Positions 30,774 to 42,229 of a stretch of 64,000 nt of DNA are shown piece after piece; position 1 is the first letter of the stretch; each line of letters begins with the position of its first letter. The DNA comes from Immersiella caudata. Taxonomy: Eukaryota > Ascomycota > Sordariomycetes > Sordariales > Lasiosphaeriaceae. The stretch covers positions 5,208,001 to 5,272,000 of the forward strand of contig JAULSU010000004.1 in the NCBI GenBank assembly GCA_030512335.1. Reading direction: 5' to 3'. The notes below the pieces were generated by a model. The model had not been told where the DNA came from. It was given only the letters and a program-made list of their open reading frames with translations, and did no database searches. The position numbers were made by a program, and so were the translations under genes.

Positions 30774-32092
30774 CTACCCAGACAGATACGAAGCCTCCAC
30801 GGCAAATGCCGTCAAGAACTTGGTATGCCGGAGAACCGTATCCCACTGCAGCTTATCATATGACTATGGTATCAAAGTCAGTCCCATCGCCCACGAGAAA
30901 TCACCAACAAATTAAAACTCACATCATTCTCGTTATGCACCTTGAACGCAGTCCTCCTCTTCTCATCACAAACATACGCGGCCGCTACATCCCCGTTAAC
31001 ACCACTTCTTCACCCAACCCCAGGTATCGCCCTCCAGGAAAAGAAAAGGGAAGGAAAAAAAACTCACGAAACCCATTACTCATCGCCGAATTATGATCCG
31101 AGCACCTCCTAGTACCACACGTATCCTCCGTCGTCTCCCCCGTATACCCCTCCGCCACCGTCCTCACATATCTTGTCAACGGCTCATCCACATAGTCCGT
31201 CCAGATGGATATCTTGCCGCTGGGCGAATACCCCGCCATGTCCGTATTCACCATTGCCAGGACATTCTTTGACTCGGCCTTGTACTTTGCGAAAATATCC
31301 TGGGAACCTAACATTCCTCCTTCTTCACCGGCGTAGAACTGGAATTCGAGGGTGGATTGCGGTGCGAAGCCAGAGGAGGCAATGACGCGGAGGGTTTCGA
31401 GGAGGACGACGGTGCCGGAGGCGTTATCGACTGCGCCAGGGGCGCGGGCGTTGAGGTCGGAGGTGCGGTCGTTGATGGAGTCGAAGTGAGCGCCGAAGAT
31501 GACGAGGGAGGACGAGACGGAGCCGGGGATGCGGACGATGATGGAGGGTTGTTCGAAGGAGTGGGGGAAGGAGGAGACGGTGATGGCGGGGTTGGGGGCG
31601 GCGAGGGACTTGGCGAGGATGAGGAGCCAGTTTGCGGCTTCGAGGCCGGTGTCGGTTCGGTAGTGGCGGGTTTGGAAGCTGAGACCATAAGTTGGGATCT
31701 GATTAAGAAGGAAGAAAGCAGACTTACTCTGTCAGGGTCTTGGCCCAACTTTGAAGGTTGGCGGTGGAAAGTTGAGCGATCAATGGCTCTGCCTCGGCGC
31801 GGTGGGAGATGTTGGACGGGTATGTGACGGCTCGTGGGACGAGAGCTGGTATCCCTTCCTCATCTGGAAGTGAGTAGTACGCAAGCACTTCGGGGTCCGT
31901 GATTTTCGTGATATCCACAAAGTGGATGTCTTTGGCATGGTATTCGGTGATCTTTTGCTCCTCTGTAACCCAAGTGCCAGGGTCAGTTGGTGAGGATTTG
32001 ATGAGGGAAAGACCTGCGCCGGGTGCAGAGGGTGCTGCCTTGACGAGGCAAGCCGAGCTAATGCCAAGGGAAAAAAGAGCGAAAGACCGCAT
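30774..32092 (-). CDS. Secreted M28 leucine aminopeptidase, 375 aa
   Basis: Four exons: 31728-32092, 31068-31678, 30923-30984 and 30774-30863. Introns of 49, 83 and 59 bp all keep frame. The signal peptide MRSFALFSLGISSACLVKAA is followed by a propeptide and the M28E fold. The zinc and catalytic residues are all present: His186 and Asp188 (GAHFDS), Asp206 (APGAVDNASG), Glu240/Glu241 (FYAGEEGG), Asp268 (NTDMAG) and His317 (SDHNSAM). Members remove N-terminal leucine and similar residues from peptides outside the cell; length and layout match fungal Lap-type enzymes. A TATA-like element precedes it. Confidence 0.93.
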
Positions 32093-32164
32093 TTTGACGT
32101 TATTGATGCAGTAGAACTATGGTGTTTTGTGACAAAGAAGGGAGCGTCTCTTCCTAGCCTCGAC

Positions 32165-32173
32165 TTAAATATA
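32165..32173 (-). promoter_or_regulatory. TATA-like element of the M28 aminopeptidase gene
   Basis: TATATTTAA on the minus strand, 73-81 bp before ATG 32092. Confidence 0.35.
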
Positions 32174-33183
32174 ATTTTCCTTCATTTTGTTTTGAGCTAA
32201 CTAAACCCCAAGACCAGACTTTGTGTTATGTGCCACATCGCGCGGCCGACTTTGCGGACTTTGGTGTTGTTGAAACCTGGCGCAGCTGTCAAGTCGTAAT
32301 AGGGGTTGCGTGAAAACCAGGGTTTGTGAGGCGGTCGAGGCATTCTTGGCTCCTTGTCAATGCAAGTGAGCATTTCGGGGTTCCCAGAGCCAACACTAGA
32401 CCAAACTGACTTGAGCACTGACGCGACCCAGGAACCAGTTTCTGACCTCATGATCGGGGTCCGCCAGGAAACCGGCGAAGAGCGATCTGTGCCGCCATGT
32501 TGCAGGGGACACGCTCGCGGCGCAGCTGCCTGGGACGATGTCAGTTTGGTCCTTGGTCGGGGTCGACGGTTGTCCGCATTGCGTCGTTGTGCTTCCGCCA
32601 AACTTGCGCAAGAGAATGCGTTTGTGCAATAACGCCTTGCCTTTGCAGGGTCGACAACTGTCTTGTTGAGCGTCGACGTCGAATGAAATGTGTGTGAGAA
32701 AACGCCCAGGACAAAGGAATGTGGGGCGCACCAGGGCCGGAGCAGATGTCCTTGCACTTAGCATTGGCAATCCGATGATTGGTAAGCTGTGCAAATGAAG
32801 TTTTGCAAAAAGCAAAAGAGACGCATATCGTCTCAAGCTGAAATTGCTGTTCTTGGGGAATTTGAGGGCAGTGGCGGTAGGGCTGGCGGCCTTCTACCGA
32901 GGCTCACGGCGGAGCGGGGTACTTCTCGGGTGCGATTCGATTCCGCCGTGTGCTCGGCGGAAGGAACAATCAACAAAGCAAACGCAGCACTGCGAGGGCG
33001 GCACCGCCTTGTGTAACAGACAAACTCGAGGGCTTAAGATAAATTAAAGCCCGCTCCCAATGTTGTATGTTGGAGCAAGCACCTCGACCCATTCTCACTT
33101 CCAGCACCTCAAGCCCCCCCACTTACCAGACTTCGTTGCAGAATACGCACCGCTTCAGGGTACCCAACATCCTAACCTTCGCA
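32174..33183. other. Divergent intergenic region, 1.0 kb (aminopeptidase / NmrA-like)
   Basis: Promoters for both outward genes lie here. The minus frame 32197-32757 has no recognised motif and is not supported. Confidence 0.4.
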
Positions 33184-34196
33184 ATGGTCAACATCGTCAT
33201 CGCTGGCGGCAACTCCCGTAAGTGCCTTTTTCCCCCACCAAAACAAAAACTAACGCCCCCCCCCCCCCAGAAGTAGCCAAAACCATCCTCTCCCACCTCC
33301 ACCTCAACCCCTCCCACAAAATCCTTCTCCTCTCCCGCTCTCCTTCCCCCTCGACCCCCCTCCACCCCTCCACCATCTGGTTCCAAACCGACTATTCCCC
33401 CTCTTCCCTCCTCACCGCCCTAACCGCCCACAAAACCCACACCGTCCTCTCCTTCGCCGACGCCCGCCACGACCCCGACGGCGCCTCCCAAATCGCTCTC
33501 ATCAACGCCTGCCTCGCCTCGGGCGTATCCCGCTTCGCCCCCGCCGAGTGGTCCGTATCTAACGCCCCCGCCGCCTTGGCCGACGGCAAGCAACCCATCC
33601 GCGACTACCTATCCCAAATCAACACCCCCGAGCAAAAACTCGAGTATTGTCTCTTCCAGCCAGGCATCTTTATGAATTATCTAGCTTCGCCGTACCCGGC
33701 GGGGGAGTACATCCGGCAGTTGAACACGTGGTTTGATTTTGAGAAGAGGAGGATGATAGTGGTGGAGGGGGAAGAGGAGACCTTGGAGCTGACTCTGACG
33801 ACGGTGGAGGATCTGGCGAGAGTTGTTGCCAAGGCGGTGGAGTATGAGGGGGAGTGGCCGGTGGTGGGGGGGATGGTGGGGAGTACGGTTACGGCGGGGG
33901 AGTTGGTGAGGATTGGGGAGAGGATTAGGGGCGGGGAATGGGAGGTGACGAGGTTGAGGAGGGAGGATTTGGAGAGGGGGGAGGTGAAGAGCGGGTGGGT
34001 GCCGGTGATGGAGCATCCGAGTATTCCGGTGGAGATGGCGGAGGTGTTTTCGAGGGAGTTTGTGAGGTGGGCGCTGGTGGAGGGGATGAAGGGGGGGTTT
34101 ACGAGTGGGGATGAGTGGAATCAAATTTTGGGGGATGGGTTTCGGTTTACGGGCGTGGAGGAGTTTCTGAGGGGGGTTTGGGAGGGGAAGCCTTAA
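33184..34196 (+). CDS. NmrA-like/isoflavone-reductase-family protein, 319 aa
   Basis: Exon 1 is 33184-33217 and exon 2 is 33271-34196. The 53-bp intron (GTAAGT...CCAG) ends in a long C run and keeps frame. The N-terminus is VNIVIAGGNSQVAKTILSHL, a weak Rossmann start without the usual GxxGxxG. The family landmark RFAPAEWSV is present, along with a YLSQINTPEQKLEY helix and a FQPGIFMNYLASPYP block. These proteins bind NAD(P)H and act as reductases or redox-linked regulators. The activity here is unknown. The coding strand switches sharply from C-ending to G-ending codons near 33660. It ends 80 bp before the stop of the FAD oxidase (tail-to-tail). Confidence 0.85.
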
Positions 34197-34276
34197 GCTG
34201 AAGAGAAGCGTCTTTTGCGTCTATTGCGTCTTAACAGTCTTACTAAACTCGCTCTCCTTTCTCCATGTTACGCAAC

Positions 34277-36290
34277 TCACTCTCCTGAAAAATGACCCCC
34301 TTGTTTCTTCTCCTCCTCCTCCAAACTCTCCGATGGATCCACAAATCCCGTCTGACACAGCGGCCCATTCTGCGTCGGCAAGTCATTCTCGGTGACCACC
34401 TTCCAGTACTCACTCCCGGGCGTCGTCGGCGCCCAAAACAGCCCCCACGGATCCCTGGCCCGCTTAATTCGGGACAGCCTCGAGTAGTTCGGCCCAAAGA
34501 AGGTGCTCTGCCAGTTCGGCTCCATGACATCTGCCTCGTTGTAATATGCCCCCGAGCCAGGCGTCACATCCCGAATGGGCCCCATCGCCTTGTGGAGTCT
34601 ATCGGCGTGGTTGGCTAAAAAGTCCTTTGCACTGGTAGTTGAGAAGCCAGTGAACTCTCTATCCATAATATCAACGTGCATAATCGACTGGCGCCACGCC
34701 GGAGTGATAGAGTTGTGTTGCGCTGGATATCCGATTTTGGACAGCGGGGCGTAGTGGTCGACGCCGTGAAAGATAAGGCCAAGTTCGACGGGGAGGCGGA
34801 GGACAGCGTGAAAAGTCTTGTTGAAGATGGTGTTGTTATCCCAGTTTGTGCGGGGGATCAAGCGGGAGCCGAAAAAGCTGTTTCCAGGGCCGCCCCAGAC
34901 ACCGGCCTTGCGGTTTTGGGTCTGGGTGTCGGGGTTGGGCACGGGGTTGACCTTGACGGGGAAGCCGAGCTTGTTGAGGTCGTCGTAAAGGGGTTTCGTG
35001 AATTCGGCGGCCTGCGCGATGTTCTTCAGGGGCAGCTTGATGATGACGCTGAAGTTGAGACCAAGACGATCAGGTCGAACGTAGCTGTACAGCGATCCGC
35101 CGGCGTCGGATGTCTCGCGAGAGAACTTCTGATACAGCCAGACCCCATCCCAAAACTTCTCGAGGTCGTTCGTAACGGGAAAACTTGGCGTGCTGGTCGT
35201 ATTCGCCGGTAAGCTCTCCCGGTAGAAAAACTCCAAGTTCACATCCGTCACCTCCGTCTTTGGATACGCTTTAACCAGTGCCGACGTCAAAATCCCATAA
35301 GTGCCTATGCCCGTTAGCATTTGTCCCCTTCCTCAGCCACAGAATCAGGGGCAACTTACTCCCACCCCCACCCAACATGGCAAAATACAAATCCCCATTC
35401 TGAAACGGCGTCACCGTCCTATACCTCCCATCCGCCGTAACCACCTTGAATTCCAACACCTGATCCGCCCCATTCCCATACAGCGAGCTCAAAAAATGAT
35501 GACCCCCTCCCGCCGTCCACCCGCCAAACACACCCACCGTCTCCCCGCCTGGCAGCGGCATCGTCATGTTGTACGTGCCCATGTGATTAAACACTTCCCA
35601 CATTTCAATTCCCGCACTAACTTTTGCAACCCGCCCGGTGTATTCACCGACTGTGGCTTCGGGGATGTATTCAAAGTCCTTGAGGTGGTGCGTCCACACC
35701 TGCAGTGCGCCGTAACCAGTGGAGCGTCCGTTAAAGTCATGTCCTGTGTTTTTGATAACGAGCCGGAGGTTTCGGTTGCGCGCAAAGTTGACGGCGATTT
35801 GGATTTGTTTTACGGTGGTTGCGTTGACGACGTACACTGGGAATGCGCCTTGGTTGCATTGGAGGGAGGAGGGTGCGGGATTCCGCGGTGGGACGACGCA
35901 GGTGCTGCCGCCGGTCCACTCGGTGAGGACGCCGACGGGGTGGTCGAGGTGGTAGCGGGTGCGGTTTCCCAAGGTGATGAAGTCGCATGTTGGAGAGTTG
36001 TAGGTTGCGCCCGGGTAGCAGACTGCAGCGGGGGGAGACGGTTTGAGGAGGGCGCCGGAGAGGGTGGTGTTGAGGCGGGCCCATTCTTCAGGGGTTGGCC
36101 AGGAGGGGTCGGAGGGGCTGACTTTGCATTTGGGACCGGTGTAGGTTGCGTTGGGACCTGAGAGGTTGCCAAAGTCAATGTCGGGGTAGAGGGCGGTTTC
36201 GTTGCGGGACAGTTGGAGTTTCTCCCAGTTGAAGTTGGTGGCTGTCACCGCGGCGGAGGAGGCGAGGAAAAGGGGGAGGTAGCGCAGCAT
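34277..36290 (-). CDS. Secreted FAD-linked oxidase, berberine-bridge/VAO type, 652 aa
   Basis: Exons are 35360-36290 and 34277-35304; the 55-bp intron (GTAAGT, GCTAACG, CATAG) rebuilds GGGGSTYGILTSALV in frame. The signal peptide is MLRYLPLFLASSAAVTA. The FAD-binding PCMH domain shows VNFARNRNLRLVIKNTGHD; the His of TGHD is the expected 8-alpha flavin attachment site. In the GWTAGGGHHF region no Cys for a second covalent link is seen. The C-terminal BBE block is YYNEADVMEPNWQSTFFGPN followed by DPWGLFWAPTTPG. It oxidises sugars, alkaloids or polyketide intermediates; the substrate is unknown. Extracellular. Confidence 0.92.
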
Positions 36291-36890
36291 TTTGACCGTC
36301 TTGCGCGCGGTGTTGGGCTCGAACTGCGTCGGTTGAGATGGTCGGCGACATGATTTCGGACGCGTCGGAGCTGTCAGATTGATATAGGGAGGTAGGTATC
36401 GGGTGCGGTCGCCTCGGGCCCTTCCCGCAGCGAGACCTCAGGTACGGCGTTACACAACGAGTACCTTTGGGGTGCGGTGGATGGAGCGCTGCGGTAGCAG
36501 CATGGCACGACAAATAGCCAATGCACGGATCTCGAAAGGGGAGAGGGGGTGTTGCCAAGTCCCGGATCCTACCGTTGTTGGAAGCGTTGTCGTTCGTCAG
36601 GATTGGTGGGAAAGTGGGTAAATAAGCGGAAGTGCTCCGGCCTTTGGTTCGCCAACAACACCGTCTACCCGGGCCTTCTAGGCGTGTTCGCGTTCCTAGG
36701 CAGTTCAATATAGCCTTCATCTAATAAACTCTGCCTAGCCCGTCGCACCGTGCCGCCAGAGTAACTCGCGTGCATGCTTTCGGTGCCAGATTTGGTCTCC
36801 TGGGATCGAGGAAAAATCGCTTTCTTATTACACGCGTTGCTGTACTGCTTGTGTGCCCGTTGACTGCATTTCAATGGAGTCCACCGACAC
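36291..36890. other. Intergenic, 0.6 kb
   Basis: Promoter of the FAD oxidase. Nothing else recognised. Confidence 0.4.
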
Positions 36891-37439
36891 TCAATGTCTC
36901 GAGTCGACATCGCAGGTCTTTTGAGACCAATCCCGCCACAGATTTACCGTCTCTTGATGGACGCTATTGTACATCCCATGTCCATGGGACGTCGTGAAAA
37001 ATGTGGCGTCAGCCACAGCAAACGGCTGGCCATTCCGGTCCTCCTGCCAGCACTGAGGGTTGATCTCGATTCCGCCGATATCATACGCTCGGTCTAAATT
37101 CGCCGGCATTAGCAGTGTTCTCTTCCCACTGGTGGATCAAAAGAACATGTCAATCAAGACAAACTTACCCCAGAACGCTCTGCACCACTCCTCGAGCATC
37201 TTGTGAGGATGCCAGTTGATGGCCGAGTTATATCCCTCAGCCCACGCCTCGACGCGGTACCGCGTATACCCCGCGACTTTCCAGGTAGAGACAAATCTGG
37301 TATGAATAGCACAAGTAGCTCTTGCGTCAAGTTCCACGGGCATGGGGCTGGTTATTGCTTCATCATGAACTCCGGGAAGGGCTGCAGCGGCAGCTGAAGC
37401 TACGAAAGCTTGAGCGGCAACGGTGATTGGGAGCTTCAT
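36891..37439 (-). CDS. Small secreted protein with four cysteines, 157 aa
   Basis: Exons are 37169-37439 and 36891-37093. The 75-bp intron (GTAAGT donor, CTGCTAAT branch, TTTAG acceptor) fuses ...EEWCRAFW to DRAYDIGGIE exactly in frame. ATG 37439 gives the signal peptide MKLPITVAAQAFVASAAAAA. The mature protein has Cys43, Cys86, Cys105 and Cys151, enough for two disulfides, and is rich in Trp and Tyr. No domain recognised. It is exported and likely compact. A host-interaction (effector) or antimicrobial role would be typical for this class but is inference. Confidence 0.75.
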
Positions 37440-37905
37440 CTTGGAAATGGCTGCTGAAACTTGACGAGACACACAAAGTCTTTACTGGGTCTTATCGAAT
37501 AGTGCGAATGCGGTAGCCTTAAGTAGTGCATCGAAATGGTTGCTAGAATGCCTTGGGAGGGGGGCTCGTTACTTGAAGAATGTGGTTGGGGGCGCAGCAG
37601 TTGGCTCACGGCTTGACCGGCGACGCGGCCGTTGCTACGCCGCCTCATAGACGCTTCCGCGCAACATTTGAAGAGCGGCGTAGCTAGCTGATACTTATTA
37701 ACCGCTCAAATAGTAATTTTTTTAGGCCACTAGTCAGCCTACAGCAAATGCATTGTGCAGCAAGACAGGCACAGACGGGTCGATAAATTGAGCGCCCCGA
37801 GGGTGGCGAACAGTGAGGATGAGCATTGCGAAGATAACGATACACATTCGCCACGTCTCGATTCCTGCTGAGCCAACCGTCAGCCGAAGGAAAAGGCCGG
37901 TTCCT
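37440..37905. other. Intergenic, 0.47 kb
   Basis: Promoter of the small secreted protein. Nothing else recognised. Confidence 0.4.
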
Positions 37906-39318
37906 TCATCTTATCCCTGCTTGGCTCGACAAAAGAGATCCGACGACAGTCAGAGCGAGCACGGGTGAGATGATATAGGAAATCTGCTAACCGTTAGCGT
38001 CCCAGTTGCTCTGACCAAAAGAGGCACGTACAGTTAGGAGCTTAGCGATGTTAGTCTCATCCTCAGGCTCGCCGTCGCTGACTTGGATCAGGGTGATCAG
38101 CTTCATCGCTGGCGGCCCAGTGGGCATCAGCATCATGGCGAACCAGAGCATTGGGTCGGTGCCGAGGATATCGGTCTGGGATGCAAGAAAATAGATGAAC
38201 GATATCGATGCTACCGGCCAAATAACGAAGCGCACAATGAGAATGAAGGTGACCGTCAGCCGTGGGAGCTTGGTGTGGATGTCTTCATTTCGTCTGGCGT
38301 CCTTCATAGCCGCGAACAGCGAGACTCCGGCAACGACGAGCGGTAGGGGTACGAACAGAGAGCCGATATTCTTGAGAGATGCTGTAAGCCAGGCGGTGAA
38401 GATACCTCCATCCTCGCTGCTGGAGAAGAAGGCTCTATGAAGGGATGGTGTGAGTCCGATTATGGCGCCGATGATCGCTCCCACTAAGGGGGCGTTGAAG
38501 AAGTCAGAGATGAACAACAACCACCACTGGGTTCGTGGGCTGAGTCTCTGCCATCTGCTCTTAGGGATGATGGATGCCCTCCTCTTGTAGGCTGGCTCCG
38601 AGTTCAAGAAGATTGATCGCCTGCGACCCGAGTCGACGAGGTTCTCGGAAGAGGAAAACGGATGGCTGAACTGAACGGTGGAGTTGCTGTTGCTGCCAAT
38701 GGCACGATTGCTGAGTAGTCCAGTCTCCTCGGTCACCTCGCTGCCGGCACGTTCATCGATTGGTAGTGCGGCTTCCTCCTCTTCCGGTTCTGGGGGATGT
38801 TCCGAGTCGATGAGACGAGGGCCCACGGCAAAAGTCAGACAGCTGCTGATAGTAGCAAACACGAGGAAGTACGACTTTGCGCGCTCGATGGCCTCCCTTG
38901 TCGTTTCATCCGTGATGATCAAGGCGTTAAGAATGCCGGTGTCGTCGAGAGCGGTGACCAGCAGTAGGGGATAGCTGGTGGTGTTGTTGAACATGATGGC
39001 GATGGTGACCCAGTCGGGCATCCCAAAACCGAGGTGCGCCGTGATGCCGATAAGGAATGAGATGACATGGCAAATGATGGCCCACAGAAAGATAACAAAG
39101 TAGCGACTGGCCGAGCCTGCGTGAAGTTCGGAGCCGATCTTGGTGATGAGCAGCGCAGGCAGGAACATGCGCACGCTTATCTTTGAGATGGCCTTTGAGT
39201 TTGAGTGGTCGAGGAGACCAAGCCATGCCGCAATGCCGCCGTAAAATACGACGAGAAGCACCGAGAGACTAGCTTGAATGGCGGCGAGGAAGGTCTCGAG
39301 CAGGCCGGCGGGCGCCAT
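37906..39318 (-). CDS. Auxin-efflux-carrier-type membrane transporter (Mem_trans), 455 aa
   Basis: The start is ATG 39318 (MAPAGLLETFLAAIQASLSV); 12 codons upstream in frame lack an ATG. The 45-bp intron 37987-38031 (GTACGT, GCTAACG, GTTAG) leads to a last exon, QISYIISPVLALTVVGSLLS, which supplies the final helix. Two blocks of about five helices flank a 140-residue acidic/Ser-rich loop, the classic AEC/PIN-like layout. The N-terminal block has the conserved MFNNTTSYPLLLVTAL and the C-terminal block has FFNAPLVGAIIGAIIGL and MLMPTGPPAMKL. Fungal members sit mostly in the ER or plasma membrane; the transported solute is unknown. Confidence 0.9.
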
Positions 39319-40090
39319 GTCGAGAATGCTGTTGGTAATCCGGAGATCTAGCAATAATTATGCGAAGATAAGAATGGGAGGGGTCGCTACCGTGACCGGC
39401 GTCTGTGTCGTGGATGGTATGATGCTTCGGCGGGCAAGTCAGGTTACGTCAAGTCCCACCTGAGAGCACAGAGCCGGCTGGCCGGGACACAACTTGCGCC
39501 GTCATCCGGGGAGCCGCACTGCATTTGAAGAGTTGCAAATGCCGCATTGCGTCTGCTGAGAGAATGGCGACGTCCTGGGAGAAATGACGACCGGTGCTAA
39601 AAACGCCACAGAAGGTGGGGGTGGGGTAACCAACAGTCTCAGTCAGGCCCGAGAAAGATGCACTTCGGTTGCTGCTTCCTTCTAATCTCAACCTCGAAGA
39701 CCCAGACTGGCAATGGTGAGCAATGCAGAACAAATTTACAGCATCTTTGGGCTTTACCAGGCCATTTCATATTTCACCATGGCCAAAGCTCGATTCTCTG
39801 CGGTGTCCCAGTCGCAGTCAAGCTAAGGGCCAAAAGCAGCTTGAACACACCCCCGCACGCGTGGGGGCCAATACAGCTTGACGTCACAGGCTCCCCACGG
39901 GGTCGTTGTTGACATCGCGAGATCGGAAGCCAATGAAAAGAGAGACTTCATTCGAATGGAATATCCAATTCTCTCCACTCCATCAATACCTATTGTTTAC
40001 TAAACATTCTTTCTCGACCCCTCTCTCTGTCTCCCCCCACCCCCCCAAAACTCAACAACCGCTCCTTGCCCCTCGGCTCACTGCACCCTC
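39319..40090. other. Intergenic, 0.77 kb
   Basis: 5' flank of the AEC-type carrier. Nothing recognised. Confidence 0.4.
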
Positions 40091-41033
40091 TCAAGCATCC
40101 TTAAACCAGGCCTTAAAAACGTCCACCAACTCCGTCTTCCCCTTTCTCACGTCGCCCGTTGGCTGCGGATCCTCGTATATAATCCCCCCCGGCAAAAACC
40201 CCAACGTCATGTCCACATACGTCTGCGCTCTCACAGGTCCCAAAAAGTGCCCAAAGAACTCCAACAACCCCTCCTTCGGCACAGCGCGCAACTCAACCTC
40301 TTTTCCAGCCGCCTCGCTAAACGCCTTTTGCGTATCAATCGACGAGTAGAAGCGCGGACCGTGCAGCTCAAAGATGTACGGGCTTGCCTTTAGGGGAGAA
40401 GTGGAGAGGAGCTCCTTGGTGGCTTCCTCGCCGATGTCCTCGACGGCGATTTGCGGCCAGGCAAAGTCGGAGGGGGTGACGACGGAGTAGAAGAAGCCTT
40501 CGTTCTTGACGGTGTCGACGGACTCGATCCAGGTGTTCATGAAGTAGGAGGCGCGGATGAAGATGACTTCGGGGGCGGCGTCTTTGAGGACGACTTCAGA
40601 GGTGTGGTTGGTTAGGATTTCGCCCTGCAGAAGTTAGTGGTTGGGATGAAGTGGGGAAAGGGGGAAGACGTACGGTGCCTTCGCTGTACTGCGCGCCAAC
40701 GCTGGAAAGTAGCACAAGGCGCTTGACGCCCGCCTTCTTCAAAGCGCCCTTGATATTCTCCGAGACGTCGCGCGTGTGCTTGACCGTGTCTCTCTCGTCG
40801 CCGATCGGGGGCTCGACCACAAAGACGGCATCGGATCCGGAGAAATCCAGGGTCGCGGCATCTTCAATGTCACCCTGCACGGCCTCAAAGCGCGGGTTGG
40901 CCTTGAATTCCTCGGGCACGCGGCTCAGGTTACGGTAGATACCCTTGACGGTGGGGGCCGAGGCGTCAGCGAGCAGCTGCCGGATCGTCGCTTGGGCGGT
41001 CCGGGGGGACGCGGCGGCGACGGTGATGTGCAT
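40091..41033 (-). CDS. NmrA-like NAD(P)-binding-fold protein, 297 aa
   Basis: Exons are 40674-41033 and 40091-40624; the 49-bp intron (GTACGT...CACTAAC...GCAG) keeps frame (YSEGT to GEILTNHT). The overall pattern is that of NmrA/TMR-like SDRs: FEAVQGDIEDAATLDFSGSD, VKRLVLLSSVGAQYSEGT, FIRASYFMNTWIESVD. The nucleotide-binding loop, usually GATGxxG, reads AAASPRTAQATIR, so all three glycines are gone. It may bind cofactor weakly or act as a non-enzymatic sensor. Codons switch from C-ending to G-ending in the last third. Confidence 0.83.
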
Positions 41034-42229
41034 ATTGAAGGCGTGGTGTGATTGGTTGGCTTGGGCTGACGGTGTGGTAATATCGGAATGCGGGGGAATT
41101 GAAGGCCACGGGGTCGGTCTTTGCGGGCTGAGTGTGTGCGTCTCTGATGAGGATGATCTTCAAAACATTCTACGGTGATCCCTCTCGATTTATGTATCCT
41201 TCATCTCCATGATCTTCAAAATCTAGACAAGGCGTGCGCATGTTTCCAATTGCAATTACAAAGAAGCAGCTGAATAAGGCGGAGCAATTCGTCGCCGTCC
41301 GGCGTCGTCAGTGGCGCCGAGCCAAGGACGCGTTACGCACCGCTGAGAAGCTGGACGACAAGCGAACTCGACGGTCCTACGCAAAATCAAGCTTGATGCG
41401 TTTTAGCGCCAGCACTGCCAAGCGGGAATTCCACGTCCTGTAAGGTAAGAATTCGCAGCTGAAGGGCGTGGTGAGGCGGGAAGGGGTTTACTGATCAGGT
41501 AAGCTGGCCTCCAGCACAGTTGGGCATACCTACGCGGGGCCCTCAGAGTGCTGGTGGTGACGCATCGCGCCAGCCCCTGAAACGTAACCAGGCGACGTCT
41601 CCCCACATAGACACCCACTGCTCACTAATCAAGAAACATAAGCTTATTTTGACGTTTGCGCCGCCAAAAATTCGTGAATATCTTCATCCAACACATGGGA
41701 AGGAATAGAATATACCGCAGACCCCAGCCGGCCCGCATCGCCATAAGCCGAGCAGAGCCAAGACACGGGCTCGGGTTGCACAAGCAGCTGCCGTCGTCCA
41801 ATCCCGGGAGAATCCAACATCGAGTCGCCTAATTTGCAGTGCATTCGGTACTAACGTAAACTTCTTGTTATTTTCGGCTCTTGCGCGTCCTCTGTATGGT
41901 CCGGGTACGCACGCGCATTCGGGCGACAAAAACGGCGACTGAAATGCATGCAGGCTGCCTGTTGAGCTTGCCAAGACCCACGCGTCTTCTAAAGTGTGCG
42001 CAACACATGATGAGGACAGAAAACTGTAAATAATAATCATTGTAGGGGTATCCAAATTCCTCGACCTTCTGGTCTGCAAGCGATCGATGTGCGTGAGCAC
42101 TGAGTGGCTCACTCGGATAATAACAGTCCACGTTTTTGCTCCTTGAACCGTGACGCCGCGCTAAAAGAAACCCAAAAAGGAAAGCAACGCGGAGACAGCG
42201 GTATCCAGCACGGCCTCCCATCTGCTCCA
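41034..42229. other. Intergenic, 1.2 kb
   Basis: 5' flank of the NmrA-like gene. A short plus-strand ORF from ATG 41240 (67 codons, basic and helix-prone) has no supporting signal. No other feature. Confidence 0.35.

Noticed and set aside
31308..31748. 146-codon Ser/Pro-rich minus-strand ORF
   Set aside because: A shifted frame inside exon 2 of the M28 aminopeptidase.
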